Shown: positions 45,118 to 54,579 of the stretch, one piece after another
How the letters are laid out: each line of letters opens with the position of its first letter
Numbering within the stretch: position 1 is the first letter of the stretch
Assembly: GCA_910577515.1 (NCBI GenBank)
Contig: CAJTLW010000003.1
Coordinates: 186,001-250,000, forward strand
Origin: an uncultured Vampirovibrio sp.
GTDB lineage: Bacteria > Cyanobacteriota > Vampirovibrionia > Gastranaerophilales > Gastranaerophilaceae
DNA length: 64,000 nucleotides
Reading direction: 5' to 3'
Made by a program: the position numbers and the translations under genes
Notes under the pieces: generated by a model
Database searches by the model: none
What the model saw: the letters and a program-made list of their open reading frames with translations, nothing else
What the model was told of the DNA's origin: nothing

Positions 45118-45180
45118 AATCGTCCGCCGTCATTGCGAGGGAGCGATAGCGACCGCGGCAATCCAAATTCTCATCCTAAA
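45103..45180 (+). mobile_element. REP-like palindromic element flanked by a 16-base direct repeat
   Basis: AAATTCTCATCCTAAA occurs at 45103-45118 and again at 45165-45180. Between them lies a 46-base segment with GTCATTGCGAGGGAGCGATA, then GCGACCGCGGCAATCC, a hairpin-forming GC-rich sequence unlike its AT-rich surroundings. The first copy of the direct repeat includes the phosphohexomutase stop. It looks like an insertion with target duplication. A related copy is at 49173-49205. Confidence 0.75.
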
Positions 45181-45233
45181 GTTTAATAAAATTTATTATA
45201 CTTAATTCCGGTAATTTAAAAAAAATTTGTTGA

Positions 45234-45239
45234 TATAAT
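45234..45239 (+). promoter_or_regulatory. Extended -10 promoter, probable leaderless start
   Basis: TTGATATAAT (TGn plus TATAAT) ends seven bases before the ATG at 45247; no ribosome site lies between. Confidence 0.5.
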
Positions 45240-45246
45240 AGTTTCT

Positions 45247-46242
45247 ATGAAACTAAGGAACTTAAAAAATTTAATATTACCATTGTGCTTGCTCTTTTTG
45301 TTAAGTTCAAGTGCAGCATTCAGCACACAAAATACTGAACTGCCTCTAAAAGAGCAGATATCAAAAATAGAAACCTCTGTTTTAGGCTTAAATTATTCAA
45401 AAGATACGGATGATGCCCGTCTTAAAAGAATTGAAGATGAAGTTTTCGGCTCAGATTATAATGGCTCAAAACTATCTTTTCAAACAAGAATTGATAAATT
45501 AAATTCCACCCTTGGGCTAGAAAGCCTTGCAGAAGCTAAAGCACCTGTTTCAGAACTTTATAAAGATGAAGCGGACGGCATAAGCTATCCTGCCGTTGAT
45601 ATGCTCGAAATGCAGCTTTTTGGCAAAAATTATAAAGATGAAAATATCTACAAAAGGCTTGCAAGATTGGAAGAAAAAACCTTTGGCTCCGCAAAAAAGG
45701 GTGATTTAGCACAAAGGACAGATGCTCTTAAGGCTAAAATTTCAATGATGAAACCATCATCTACCCTTCCAAATTATCAAACTGGTGAATACTTTAGAAA
45801 AACCGCACCGCAGAACTATCCATCTCAAAATTATGGTGGAGACTACTCTTTTGGCTATGATTCTCCAACTGAAGATGATGTAATTGCAAAAGCAAGACGT
45901 GATGCACAAGATAGGAACAGAAGACAAAATAATTCTTATGACTATAATTACGGCTATGGTGGTTCTGATGCATCACTACAAATTGCGGGGCTTGAAAATT
46001 CGCTTTTCGGGCAGACATTCTCTTATGACCCGATGACTGTGCGCCTAAACAGGCTTGAGCGTCGCATTTTCCAGAGAGATTTTGCTTCAGATGATGATTA
46101 TTCAAGAATTTCAAGACTTCAAGCTGCATCAAACGCTAAAAAAACTGCAAAATATTATGATGGCAACAAATTTCAAAAATTTGCAGCCACAGGCGCCCAG
46201 CTTGGCAGCATTGTTCTTATGATTTTAGCTCTTCTTTTGTAA
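45247..46242 (+). CDS. Exported protein with LE-x3-FG tandem repeats
   Basis: 331 residues. A signal peptide (LILPLCLLFLLSSSAAFS) ends near residue 26. Three repeat pairs follow: SKIETSVLGLNYS with RLKRIEDEVFGSDY, DMLEMQLFGKNYKD with RLARLEEKTFGSAK, and AGLENSLFGQTFS with RLNRLERRIFQRDF. The unit is roughly L-E-x3-F-G-x10-R-L-x-R-L-E-x3-F-G. A Tyr/Asn/Arg-rich linker (about 180-240) lies before the third pair, and a hydrophobic tail (SIVLMILALLL) ends the chain, which could anchor it. Repeats like these occur in uncharacterised cyanobacterial proteins, from memory. Envelope structural role likely. Confidence 0.6.
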   Translation: MKLRNLKNLILPLCLLFLLSSSAAFSTQNTELPLKEQISKIETSVLGLNYSKDTDDARLKRIEDEVFGSDYNGSKLSFQTRIDKLNSTLGLESLAEAKAPVSELYKDEADGISYPAVDMLEMQLFGKNYKDENIYKRLARLEEKTFGSAKKGDLAQRTDALKAKISMMKPSSTLPNYQTGEYFRKTAPQNYPSQNYGGDYSFGYDSPTEDDVIAKARRDAQDRNRRQNNSYDYNYGYGGSDASLQIAGLENSLFGQTFSYDPMTVRLNRLERRIFQRDFASDDDYSRISRLQAASNAKKTAKYYDGNKFQKFAATGAQLGSIVLMILALLL

Positions 46243-46267
46243 GCGTTTAAAAATATTGAAAAATATT

Positions 46268-46297
46268 AAAGGCGGGATTTTTACCTCCCGCCTTTTT
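46268..46297. terminator. Bidirectional terminator between the LE-FG gene and clpB
   Basis: AAAGGCGGGA and TCCCGCCTTT pair around TTTTTACC with T6 after on the plus strand and an A-rich run on the other side. Confidence 0.9.
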
Positions 46298-46300
46298 TGC

Positions 46301-48931
46301 TTATTTTTTTTCAAACGCTATTTTTTCATCTTTGACATCAATTAAAATTTTATCACCGTCTGTGAAATGCCCCAATAATAGCTCTTTTGAAAGAGGGTTT
46401 TCAATTTGTGACCGAATTACTCTCTTTAAGGGTCTTGCGCCGTATATAGGGTTATATCCTTCAAGTGCAAGCTTATCTTTAGCATCATCTGTGATTTCAA
46501 ATTCAATCTTGCGCTCTGCTAAAAGTTTTCTTAAATATTTAATCTGAATGTCTACGATTTTGTTTAAATCTTCAAGACGGAGTGCCTCAAAAAATACCGT
46601 TTCATCAATCCTGTTTAAAAATTCAGGCTTAAAATATGAACGAAGCTTTTCTGTCACTTCTTCCTTGGTTTTTTCACGGTCAGATTCAGAAAGCATTCCT
46701 TTGATGGCGTTATCCAAAATGATATCGGAACCCACATTTGAAGTTAAAATAATAATTGTATTTTTAAAATCAACTGTCCTGCCTTTAGAATCAGTTAATC
46801 TGCCGTCATCAAAAATTTGCAGCATAATGTTAAACACATCAGGATGCGCTTTTTCAATTTCATCAAAAAGCACAACACTGTAGGGTTTGCGTCTTACCTT
46901 TTCTGTTAACTGGCCTCCTTCATCATACCCCACATACCCGGGAGGCGCTCCAATAAGCCTTGCAACAGAATGTTTTTCCATATATTCACTCATATCAATA
47001 CGGATAAGCGCATCTTCATCCTGAAACATAAATTCTGAAAGAGTTTTAGCAAGTTCAGTCTTACCGACACCGGTCGGGCCAAGGAATAAAAACACGCCAA
47101 TCGGGCGTTTTGGGTCTTTAAGACCGCTTCTTGCGCGTCTAATGCTATCTGAAACCACGCCTACAGCCTCATTTTGCCCAATAACCCTTTTGTGCAGGAT
47201 ATCTTCCATTTCAATTAATTTTTCGGATTCTGATTCAACAAGCTTTGAAACAGGCACCCCTGTCCATTTTGAAACCACTTCTGCAATATCTTCATCCGTG
47301 ATTTCTTCCTTTAAAATAGGCTTTTCATCGATATTTTGCTCATTTTTGCAGTCTTCAAGCTGCTTGTTTAATTCTGGAAGTTTTCCGTATTTCAATTTTG
47401 CCGCAAGCTCAAGATTAGCTTCACGTTCTGCGATTTCAATTTCGACTTTTGTCTTTTCAATTTCGGATTTTATTTGCGCTTCACCTTTAATAGTGCTTTT
47501 TTGTGCTTCCCATTTGCATTTTAGGGCATCTGCTTTGTTTGAAACCTCATCTAGTGCGGCTTTCACCCTGTTTATTTTATCTTCATCGTTATCATCCTTC
47601 AAAGATTCAAGCTCTATCTGCAATTGCAGCTTTTGTCTTTCAAGGGTATCCAATTCTTCAGGCATTGAATCAATTTCAATCCTGACCCTTGATGCTGCTT
47701 CATCCATCAAATCTATCGCCTTATCGGGCAAAAATCTATCTTGAATATATCTATTTGAAAGTGTTGCGGCTGCAACAAGCGCAGAATCCTTAATTCGCAC
47801 TCCATGATGCACTTCATATTTCTCTTTTAAGCCCCTTAAAATCGAAATAGTATCTTCAACGGTAGGTTCATCCACCAAAACCGGCTGAAAACGCCTTTCA
47901 AGCGCAGGGTCTTTTTCAATATGCTTTCTATATTCATTAACAGTTGTAGCGCCGACCATACGCATTTCGCCCCTTGCAAGTATCGGTTTTAAAAGGTTCC
48001 CTGCATCTGTTGAACCTTCGGTTGCCCCTAAGCCTACAACCGTGTGCAATTCATCTATAAAAAGAATAATCTCTCCTTGTGAATCAACAACCTCACCAAT
48101 TACCTTCTTCAGCCTTTCTTCAAATTCACCCCGATACTTTGCCCCTGCAACAAGAGCGCCCATATCAAGTGATATAAGCCTTGTGTTTTTAAGGCTTTCA
48201 GGTACATCGCCGCGTATAATTCTTTGTGCCAAACCTTCCACAATAGCTGTTTTACCAACGCCTGCTTCCCCTATTAAAACAGGATTATTCTTTGTTCTTC
48301 TGTTTAAAACCTGAATAATGCGGCGAACCTCTTCATCCCGGCCTATTACAGGGTCAAGCTTTCCTTCTTTTGCTTTTTGTGTTAAATCAATGGAAAATTT
48401 TTCCATCATCTTAAATTCATCATCAGCTGTGGCTGAATCTATCTGTTTATTGCCCCTTATTTTCTTAATAGCATTTAAAATTGAAACTTCATTTAGTGAA
48501 AATTTCAAAAAAAGTTTGTTTAATTTTCCCTGATTTTGGCCATTATAGTTTAGTGACGCATCTTTAACAATGGCAAGCAAAATATGTTCAGGGCTTATAA
48601 ATTTATCCTTCATCTGCTCTGCAATTTTTTTGGCATCCTCCATAATTTTTAAGCAATCGGATGAAAAATAAACCTGCGGCGTGTCGTTAGATACCTTCGG
48701 CAGCTCTCCTATTAAGTTGTTCAGGTCATCTTTGAATATATTGCCGCCTAATTTCAGCGCGGTGAATAATTCATATAGTCCTGAATTTTCTCCATCAGGC
48801 CTTGCAAGGTTTGCCATAGAAAGCAGTATATGCAATGGCTCTATAAATGTATTTTTATTTGTTTTTACAAGCGTTTGCGCTTCCAGTATAACATTTTGAG
48901 CGGATTTAGTAAGTTTTTCAAAATCAAACAT
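46301..48931 (-). CDS. clpB: ATP-dependent chaperone ClpB
   Basis: 876 residues. Two ClpN repeats open the chain. NBD1 has [19 protein letters not shown] and [21 protein letters not shown] coiled-coil middle domain (about 400-530; [20 protein letters not shown]) separates it from NBD2, with [20 protein letters not shown] and [19 protein letters not shown]. The presence of the middle domain and no IGF/L loop for ClpP indicates ClpB, not ClpA/C. It extracts proteins from aggregates with DnaK. GGAGG precedes the ATG. No CIRCE box was seen upstream. Confidence 0.96.
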   Translation of the reverse strand: MFDFEKLTKSAQNVILEAQTLVKTNKNTFIEPLHILLSMANLARPDGENSGLYELFTALKLGGNIFKDDLNNLIGELPKVSNDTPQVYFSSDCLKIMEDAKKIAEQMKDKFISPEHILLAIVKDASLNYNGQNQGKLNKLFLKFSLNEVSILNAIKKIRGNKQIDSATADDEFKMMEKFSIDLTQKAKEGKLDPVIGRDEEVRRIIQVLNRRTKNNPVLIGEAGVGKTAIVEGLAQRIIRGDVPESLKNTRLISLDMGALVAGAKYRGEFEERLKKVIGEVVDSQGEIILFIDELHTVVGLGATEGSTDAGNLLKPILARGEMRMVGATTVNEYRKHIEKDPALERRFQPVLVDEPTVEDTISILRGLKEKYEVHHGVRIKDSALVAAATLSNRYIQDRFLPDKAIDLMDEAASRVRIEIDSMPEELDTLERQKLQLQIELESLKDDNDEDKINRVKAALDEVSNKADALKCKWEAQKSTIKGEAQIKSEIEKTKVEIEIAEREANLELAAKLKYGKLPELNKQLEDCKNEQNIDEKPILKEEITDEDIAEVVSKWTGVPVSKLVESESEKLIEMEDILHKRVIGQNEAVGVVSDSIRRARSGLKDPKRPIGVFLFLGPTGVGKTELAKTLSEFMFQDEDALIRIDMSEYMEKHSVARLIGAPPGYVGYDEGGQLTEKVRRKPYSVVLFDEIEKAHPDVFNIMLQIFDDGRLTDSKGRTVDFKNTIIILTSNVGSDIILDNAIKGMLSESDREKTKEEVTEKLRSYFKPEFLNRIDETVFFEALRLEDLNKIVDIQIKYLRKLLAERKIEFEITDDAKDKLALEGYNPIYGARPLKRVIRSQIENPLSKELLLGHFTDGDKILIDVKDEKIAFEKK

Positions 48932-49172
48932 AATATTTCAACCTCCAAAAAAGAAATTATTTCATATATTTAATGATAAACATATTTTTGACTAATATTA
49001 CAAAAATTAACATTTAATTAATTATTTTTACGGAGGAAAAATCTCTTGTATGAAAAACTGTTAAAGAGGCTAGATGTATTCCAAAAGCAATTTTTGCATT
49101 GTCTAAAGCCGGGATCTGTTTTTTAGATAAGAGCTTTTTCTGGAGTGAAAATCTTGAAAATCAGAGAAATAT

Positions 49173-49205
49173 ATTGCCGCGCTCCCTATGGTCGCTCGCA
49201 ATGAC
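49173..49205 (-). repeat. Second REP-like palindromic element
   Basis: On the minus strand this reads GTCATTGCGAGCGACCATAG then GGAGCGCGGCAAT: the same ends as the 45.1-kb element, but with the inner GGAGC/GCGACC blocks in swapped order. It lies in the 340-base gap 48932-49271 between clpB and the SLH gene. The rest of that gap shows no credible gene. Confidence 0.7.
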
Positions 49206-49222
49206 AAATTCTTCTTAAAATA

Positions 49223-49253
49223 AAACACCGCCCCTGAAAAGAAGCGGTGTTTA
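49223..49253 (-). terminator. Rho-independent terminator of the clp/SLH operon
   Basis: AAACACCGC and GCGGTGTTT pair around a 13-base loop; on the minus strand GTTTTATTTT follows. Confidence 0.8.
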
Positions 49254-49271
49254 AAGCTTTATTTTTAAGGC

Positions 49272-50462
49272 TTATTCAGCAAGCCAATTATTCATAATAT
49301 TTATTCTTGCAGGCTCTAAAAGAACAAAATCAACCTGTTGAGAGTGGTGATTGTAGAAATTGTGTCCTTTAAATACGTTAAAGCCTATTTTTTGTAAAAT
49401 CGGGTTATGGGTAAATTCCGCTACTTTTGGAACAGCATTTCCTACTGTGATAAATTCAACCCCGGTATCTCTTGAATTATCATCAAGAAGGGTCTGTGTC
49501 TGGAATACCATTTGTGCATTTTTAATTAAAGTAGTTCCTTTTTTAGCCTTTTGAATTGTGCCTTTTATTTCTTTACCGATAGGGATTAATAAAACTTTAT
49601 CCTTTGTAACAAAGTTTACAAGAGTTCTTGCAATAAATTCATCCCCTACTTTTGCCTCTTTAGACCATACACAGTCCATAATGCCTAAAGGTAAAACCGT
49701 TCCTGCAGGAATTATAGCCATATTGCCGTCTAAATAAGCATTTTCTAAAACATAGCCATCCACTCTTTTTGGAAGTGCAGTTTGTAATTTTTTATTAGGA
49801 TGAACTTTTGCTCTTTCTCTCATGTGATATAAAAATACTGCAAGTTCGCCTCTTGTTGCAGCTCTGTTTGGCATCAATAAACCTTGTTCCCAGGGTCTTA
49901 CAACAATTGCATGTAATTGTTCAGCTTTACCAGTTCTGGTTAAAGCCCAGGCAGGAAGCTCGTTAACATCGCTATATGCAGCCGTTAAATAAGCCCTTGC
50001 TTCATCAGGAGTGATTTCTTTTAAATTTAAAGCGCTCATGATTGTAACAATTACTTCAACCCTTTTAACCTGGCCATTTGCCATAAAGTTATTTTCGGGT
50101 GTTCCGTGCATAACACCGTAATGTGAAGCAATCTGAATATCTCTGTACGCCCAGTGTTTTTTAGATAAATCTTTATAATTTGTTATTGTAAAATCTTTTG
50201 CGTCGCGAAGCCCTAAAGCTTTTGTTATCATGGCTGTAAATTCAGCTCTTGTAACATTTTCATCCGGTCTAAAGCTGCCATCGGGGTATCCTGCTAAAAC
50301 GCCAATTTTCTTTAATGCCATAATAGCATCATAAGACCAGTATCCCTGATGAGTATCTGTAAAATCGTCACCTGGTGCGCTCATAGCCTGATTGATGCTG
50401 AATGCAAAAAAGATTGCAGTTAAACACAAAAGTTTTTTAAACATCATCTTCATACAATTCAT
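49272..50462 (-). CDS. SLH-domain envelope protein
   Basis: 396 residues with a signal peptide (MFKKLLCLTAIFFAFSINQA). Three SLH repeats follow: YWSYDAIMALKKIGVLAGYP with DGSFRPDENVTRAEFTAMI; HWAYRDIQIASHYGVMHGTP; and EQGLLMPNRAATRGELAVFL. Residues about 220-396 form a beta-rich domain that is not recognised (YLDGNMAIIPAGTVLPLGIM, then FIARTLVNFVTKDKVLLIPI). SLH domains bind pyruvylated cell-wall sugars or the outer membrane-wall interface. The gene is 20 bases behind clpX on the same strand, so it may be read from the tig operon, an unusual place for an envelope protein. Confidence 0.85.
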   Translation of the reverse strand: MNCMKMMFKKLLCLTAIFFAFSINQAMSAPGDDFTDTHQGYWSYDAIMALKKIGVLAGYPDGSFRPDENVTRAEFTAMITKALGLRDAKDFTITNYKDLSKKHWAYRDIQIASHYGVMHGTPENNFMANGQVKRVEVIVTIMSALNLKEITPDEARAYLTAAYSDVNELPAWALTRTGKAEQLHAIVVRPWEQGLLMPNRAATRGELAVFLYHMRERAKVHPNKKLQTALPKRVDGYVLENAYLDGNMAIIPAGTVLPLGIMDCVWSKEAKVGDEFIARTLVNFVTKDKVLLIPIGKEIKGTIQKAKKGTTLIKNAQMVFQTQTLLDDNSRDTGVEFITVGNAVPKVAEFTHNPILQKIGFNVFKGHNFYNHHSQQVDFVLLEPARINIMNNWLAE

Positions 50463-50482
50463 TTCTTTTTCCTTAACTTTCT

Positions 50483-51796
50483 TTATGCGATATCTTCAAT
50501 GTCGCTTCCTTTTTCTTTTTTGGTGGGCAATTTAATAAGTTCTGCGACGTTTAATTTTTTTCTAACTGTGTCTGCTGTGATGGTATATGTCTTGATATCG
50601 GCATTTGACGGTACTTCATACATAATGTCCATCATAATTTCTTCAACAATTGACCTTAATGCCCTTGCACCTGTTTTTCTTTTAATTGCTTCCTGCGCAA
50701 TAAGGTCAATTGCATCATCTTCAAATGTCAAATCAACCCCATCCATCTTCATAAGGCAGATATACTGCTTCATAATGGCATTTTTGGGTTTTGTTAAAAT
50801 CATTTTTAAAGTTTCTTCATCTAATGGGTCTAAAACTGAATAAACAGGAATTCTTCCGATAAATTCAGGAATTAAACCGAATTTCAATAAATCATCCGGC
50901 TGTAATTTTTTAAGCATTTTTTGTGCCTGAATTTCTTTTTCTTTAGCGCTGACAGGTTTTGAGCCAAAGCCTAAAGTGCTTGTGGTACCGCATCTGCGTT
51001 CAACAATTTTATCCAAGCCTACAAATGCTCCGCCCACAATAAATAAAATGTTTGATGTATCAATCTGGATAAATTCCTGATGAGGATGTTTCCTTCCTCC
51101 TTGCGGCGGAACGTTTGCAACTGTACCTTCAATCATTTTTAATAGCGCCTGCTGTACGCCTTCACCTGATACATCCCTTGTGATTGAAGGATTTTCAGAT
51201 TTTCTTGCAATTTTATCAATTTCATCAATATAAATAATGCCGCGTTCAGCTTTTTGCGCATTATAATCTGCAGCCTGATACAAGCGAAGTAAAATGTTTT
51301 CAACGTCATCGCCCACATAGCCGGCTTCTGTTAATGTTGTGGCATCAGCTACAGCAAAAGGTACATTTAGCATTTTGGCTAAAGTTTGCGCTAACAAGGT
51401 TTTTCCAGAGCCTGTAGGCCCTACTAAAAGAATGTTGCTTTTTTGAATTTCAATTTCAGGCTTTTCATTATCCACATCCATATTGTGGGCAATTCTTTTA
51501 TAATGGTTGTATACAGCAACTGACAATACTTTTTTAGCATCAGCCTGTCCTACAATATGTTCATCCAGATAAGCCTTAATTTCGGTAGGTTTTGGGATGC
51601 CTTCAAATAATTGGTCTAAATCAGAGATTTTTTCATCCTGTTTGATATTAAATAATTCTTCATCTAAAATTTCATTACAAAGCTCAATGCATTCATCGCA
51701 AATGCACACATCGGGACCTGCGATTAATTTTTTCACCTGATCCTGCGTTTTTCCACAGAATGAACATTTTAAATTTGGGTCATTATTTTTTGGCAT
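50483..51796 (-). CDS. clpX: ATP-dependent Clp protease ATPase subunit ClpX
   Basis: 437 residues. The N-terminal zinc-binding domain is [15 protein letters not shown] with [10 protein letters not shown]. Walker A is [20 protein letters not shown], Walker B is [34 protein letters not shown] keeps the ClpX-specific segment with the IGF-like ClpP contact reduced. The end holds the sensor-2 [19 protein letters not shown]. It unfolds substrates into ClpP. AAGGAG lies upstream of the ATG. Gene order tig-clpP-clpX is the common bacterial one. Confidence 0.97.
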   Translation of the reverse strand: MPKNNDPNLKCSFCGKTQDQVKKLIAGPDVCICDECIELCNEILDEELFNIKQDEKISDLDQLFEGIPKPTEIKAYLDEHIVGQADAKKVLSVAVYNHYKRIAHNMDVDNEKPEIEIQKSNILLVGPTGSGKTLLAQTLAKMLNVPFAVADATTLTEAGYVGDDVENILLRLYQAADYNAQKAERGIIYIDEIDKIARKSENPSITRDVSGEGVQQALLKMIEGTVANVPPQGGRKHPHQEFIQIDTSNILFIVGGAFVGLDKIVERRCGTTSTLGFGSKPVSAKEKEIQAQKMLKKLQPDDLLKFGLIPEFIGRIPVYSVLDPLDEETLKMILTKPKNAIMKQYICLMKMDGVDLTFEDDAIDLIAQEAIKRKTGARALRSIVEEIMMDIMYEVPSNADIKTYTITADTVRKKLNVAELIKLPTKKEKGSDIEDIA

Positions 51797-51861
51797 TTAT
51801 TTTTCTCCTTGCTCTTGTTTTTAAAGGTCTTAGAGCATTAAACCAAGGTATTTAAAGGCAT

Positions 51862-52452
51862 TTAGTTGTTTTCATCCATTGTAATTATTTTATCAATCAT
51901 GCCGTATTCAAGGGCTTCTTCAGGGGTCATAATATAATCCCTATCAGTATCTTTCTCAATCTTTTTAAGTGCTTGCCCTGTGTTTGCAGCTAAAATTGAA
52001 TTCAAAGATTTTTTGATTCTTAAAATTTCATTAGCCTGAATTTCAATATCTGTTGCTTGACCTTGCGCACCACCCAAAGGCTGGTGGATAAGCACTCTTG
52101 AATGAGGAAGAGCAAGCCTTTTACCTTTTGTTCCTGAAGATAAAAGGAATGCGCCCATTGAAGCAGCCTGACCGAGACAAATTGTTGAAACATTTGCTCT
52201 GATATGCTGCATAGTGTCATATATCGCAAAACCGGCTGTAACAGAACCGCCCGGAGAATTTATATATAGCATAATATCCTTTTCGGGGTTTTCTGAATCT
52301 AACAGTAAAAGCTGCGCTACAATTAAGTTTGCAACCATATCATCAATAGGAGTTCCAAGAAAAATAATTCTTTCCCTTAAAAGTCTTGAAAATATGTCGA
52401 AAGACCTTTCGCCTCTTGATGATTGCTCGATTACTACCGGTACAAAACTCAT
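51862..52452 (-). CDS. clpP: ATP-dependent Clp protease proteolytic subunit ClpP
   Basis: 196 residues. The catalytic Ser is in [16 protein letters not shown], the His in [20 protein letters not shown] and the Asp in [37 protein letters not shown] is the strand-turn before the active site. It forms the two-ring serine protease chamber with ClpX. GAAAGGAT lies upstream of the ATG. It lies 22 bases behind tig and 65 before clpX. Only one clpP is in this window; cyanobacteria usually have several. Confidence 0.97.
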   Translation of the reverse strand: MSFVPVVIEQSSRGERSFDIFSRLLRERIIFLGTPIDDMVANLIVAQLLLLDSENPEKDIMLYINSPGGSVTAGFAIYDTMQHIRANVSTICLGQAASMGAFLLSSGTKGKRLALPHSRVLIHQPLGGAQGQATDIEIQANEILRIKKSLNSILAANTGQALKKIEKDTDRDYIMTPEEALEYGMIDKIITMDENN

Positions 52453-52474
52453 AGTTTCTTTATCCTTTCAAAAT

Positions 52475-53770
52475 TTATTTTGCCTTAAATGTATTGTTGT
52501 TTAGTAAAATTTCATTTACTTTTTTTGTTGCAACCTGCTGTGTTAAAACAGTGAAACCGCCGGGATTTTGTCTTAATTCTTCAAATATCTGCGCCCCTGT
52601 TGTTCTGTATAATTTTGCAAGTTCGCCTACTTGTTCAAGTATATCATTTTGTGCAATCTTAATATCCTCTGTTTTTGCTATTTTTTCAATAATTAAAGAA
52701 TTTTTAATACGCTTGATTGCCTCTTCTCTGAATTTTTTATTAACTTCTTCTTTGCCTTCTTTTTCAACAAGCTCATCGAAATTTTGACCGTGGCTTTCAG
52801 CATTTTGTTTTGTTTCACCTTTAATGGCTTCAATTTCTCTTTCAATCATAGTTTCTTGGATATCAATTTTAGAATCTTCATAAACCTTGTTGAATATAGC
52901 TTCTGCTTTTCTTCTTTCATTTTCGCTTTTTTCGGTTTCTTCTAAATACTTTGTGATATCTTCTTTAAGCTTGTCTAAAGTATCGAATTTACCGGCTTTT
53001 TTGGCTAATTCATCGTTTAATTCCGGCAAAATTCTTGTTTTAATTTCGTGTAATTTTATTTTAAACTGCGCTTTTGCACCTTTCAATTTGTCTTGATGGT
53101 AAGTTTCCGGGAAGGTAACATCAATTGTAAATTCTTCACCCTTTTTGTGGCCTACAAGCCCTTCTGCAAACCCCGGGATGAAATTAGAATGTGCCAAATC
53201 AAGTGTATAGCTTTTTCCTGCGCCATGTTCAATAGCTTCGCCGTCTACAAAACCTTCAAAATCAAACACCACAGTGTCATCAGCCTTTGTTTCACGGTCT
53301 TCTTCAACGGTTTCAAGTGTTGAAAATCTTTCTTGAATTGTTTTTAATTCGTTTTCAAGGGCATCTTTATCATTTTTATATTCTTCAAATTCAACTGTAT
53401 TTTCTTTATATTTTGCAAGCTTTACTTCAGGTTTTAATTCTGCTTTTACAACCATAGTAAGCTCTTTACCTGCTTCAAAATCATAAGATTCAATATAAGG
53501 CTGAAGTGCAAGGTCTAATTTATGTTCATCTACAACTGCCGAAAACTCTTTAGGGAAGATGCTTTCGATAGCCTCAGCTTTAATTCTTTCAACCCCTACA
53601 TATTTTTCAACAATGTTTTTTGGAGCTTTGCCTTTTCTAAAACCTGCAATGTTAATGTTTTGGCTAATCTTTTTAAAAGCCTTATTATAAGCGTTTTCAG
53701 CTTCTTTTGCATCAATTGTCATATCAATTTTTGCAACATTTCCTTCTAAAATTTCACATTTACTTGTCAT
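52475..53770 (-). CDS. tig: Trigger factor
   Basis: 431 residues. The ribosome-binding loop is FRKGKAPKNIVEKYVG, near the variant GFRxGKxP signature. The PPIase domain has DDTVVFDFEGFVDGEAIEHG and FIPGFAEGLVGHKKGEEFTI. The C-terminal helical arms run from about residue 245 to 431 (IFNKVYEDSKIDIQETMIER). It meets nascent chains at the ribosome exit. AGGTGA precedes the ATG. It heads the tig-clpP-clpX-SLH run and is divergent from nanE. Confidence 0.95.
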   Translation of the reverse strand: MTSKCEILEGNVAKIDMTIDAKEAENAYNKAFKKISQNINIAGFRKGKAPKNIVEKYVGVERIKAEAIESIFPKEFSAVVDEHKLDLALQPYIESYDFEAGKELTMVVKAELKPEVKLAKYKENTVEFEEYKNDKDALENELKTIQERFSTLETVEEDRETKADDTVVFDFEGFVDGEAIEHGAGKSYTLDLAHSNFIPGFAEGLVGHKKGEEFTIDVTFPETYHQDKLKGAKAQFKIKLHEIKTRILPELNDELAKKAGKFDTLDKLKEDITKYLEETEKSENERRKAEAIFNKVYEDSKIDIQETMIEREIEAIKGETKQNAESHGQNFDELVEKEGKEEVNKKFREEAIKRIKNSLIIEKIAKTEDIKIAQNDILEQVGELAKLYRTTGAQIFEELRQNPGGFTVLTQQVATKKVNEILLNNNTFKAK

Positions 53771-53839
53771 AATTCACCTATATTATCTAATTATGTATAA
53801 TAGTATAACTTAAAAACAAAAAACATGGTCAATTTGGTG

Positions 53840-53845
53840 TATAAT
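53840..53845 (+). promoter_or_regulatory. TATAAT promoter, probable leaderless start of nanE
   Basis: TATAAT ends eight bases before the ATG at 53854, and no ribosome site is present. Confidence 0.45.
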
Positions 53846-53853
53846 TTTATAAT

Positions 53854-54579
53854 ATGAGCAATACAAAAATTTTAAACAAATTAAAAAACCAAATAATTGT
53901 TTCAGTCCAAAGTTCCTTTGGGGAACCATTGTATGATGAAAACGTTATGATTGCAATGGTAAAATCGGTTATGGCCGGAGGCGCTGTCGCACTTAGGCTT
54001 GCAGGTGCAAGAGATATAAAAAATGTGCGCAGTTTCGATAAAGAAATTCCTATTATAGGAATTACAAAACCCAAAAAAATCCCTGAAAATTTTGAGGAAT
54101 TAGTGTATATTACGCCATCTGTAGCTGATTGTGACGCTGTAATTCAGGCAGGGGCTGACATTGTGGCTTTTGATGGCACGATGAGGGAACGCCCTTCAGG
54201 TGAAAAATTGTCTGAAATTATTGATTTTATTCATTCAAAAGGTAAACTAGCCATGGCCGATATTTCAACTTTTGAAGAAGCAGAAAACGCTGCAAACTTA
54301 GGCTGTGACTTGATTTCAACTACATTAAGCGGATATACAAAAGAAAGCATTGAAGTAAATTCAGCCTTGGGTAAAAATCCGGAAGAACCTGATTATGAGC
54401 TGCTTTCAAAAATTGTTAAAAATGTAAAATGCCCCTGCATTCTTGAAGGACGCATCTGGGCGCCGGAGCAGGCAGCTAAAGCCTTTGAGCTAGAGGCGTA
54501 TGCCGTTGTTATTGGTTCTGCTATTACAAGGCCGCATGAAATTGTTAAAAGATTTATAAAGAAAGGGTCAAAACACTAA
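53854..54579 (+). CDS. nanE: N-acylglucosamine-6-phosphate 2-epimerase
   Basis: 241 residues, full length. It follows the NanE TIM-barrel order: QIIVSVQSSFGEPLYDENVM, GAVALRLAGARDIKNVRSFD, IPIIGITKP, YITPSVADCDAVIQAGADIV with AFDGTMRERP, LAMADISTFEEAENAANLGC and ILEGRIWAPEQAAKAFELEA. The Lys of IGITKP and the Glu of LEGR are the catalytic residues of the family. It turns ManNAc-6-phosphate into GlcNAc-6-phosphate in sialic acid use. It overlaps the ROK kinase by one base. Confidence 0.95.
   Translation: MSNTKILNKLKNQIIVSVQSSFGEPLYDENVMIAMVKSVMAGGAVALRLAGARDIKNVRSFDKEIPIIGITKPKKIPENFEELVYITPSVADCDAVIQAGADIVAFDGTMRERPSGEKLSEIIDFIHSKGKLAMADISTFEEAENAANLGCDLISTTLSGYTKESIEVNSALGKNPEEPDYELLSKIVKNVKCPCILEGRIWAPEQAAKAFELEAYAVVIGSAITRPHEIVKRFIKKGSKH

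Noticed and set aside
49047..49127. TTG-started 26-residue frame after a GGAGG in the clpB/SLH gap
   Set aside because: The ribosome-site match is good, but the peptide is unlike any gene, has no promoter or conserved motif and may be a relic.
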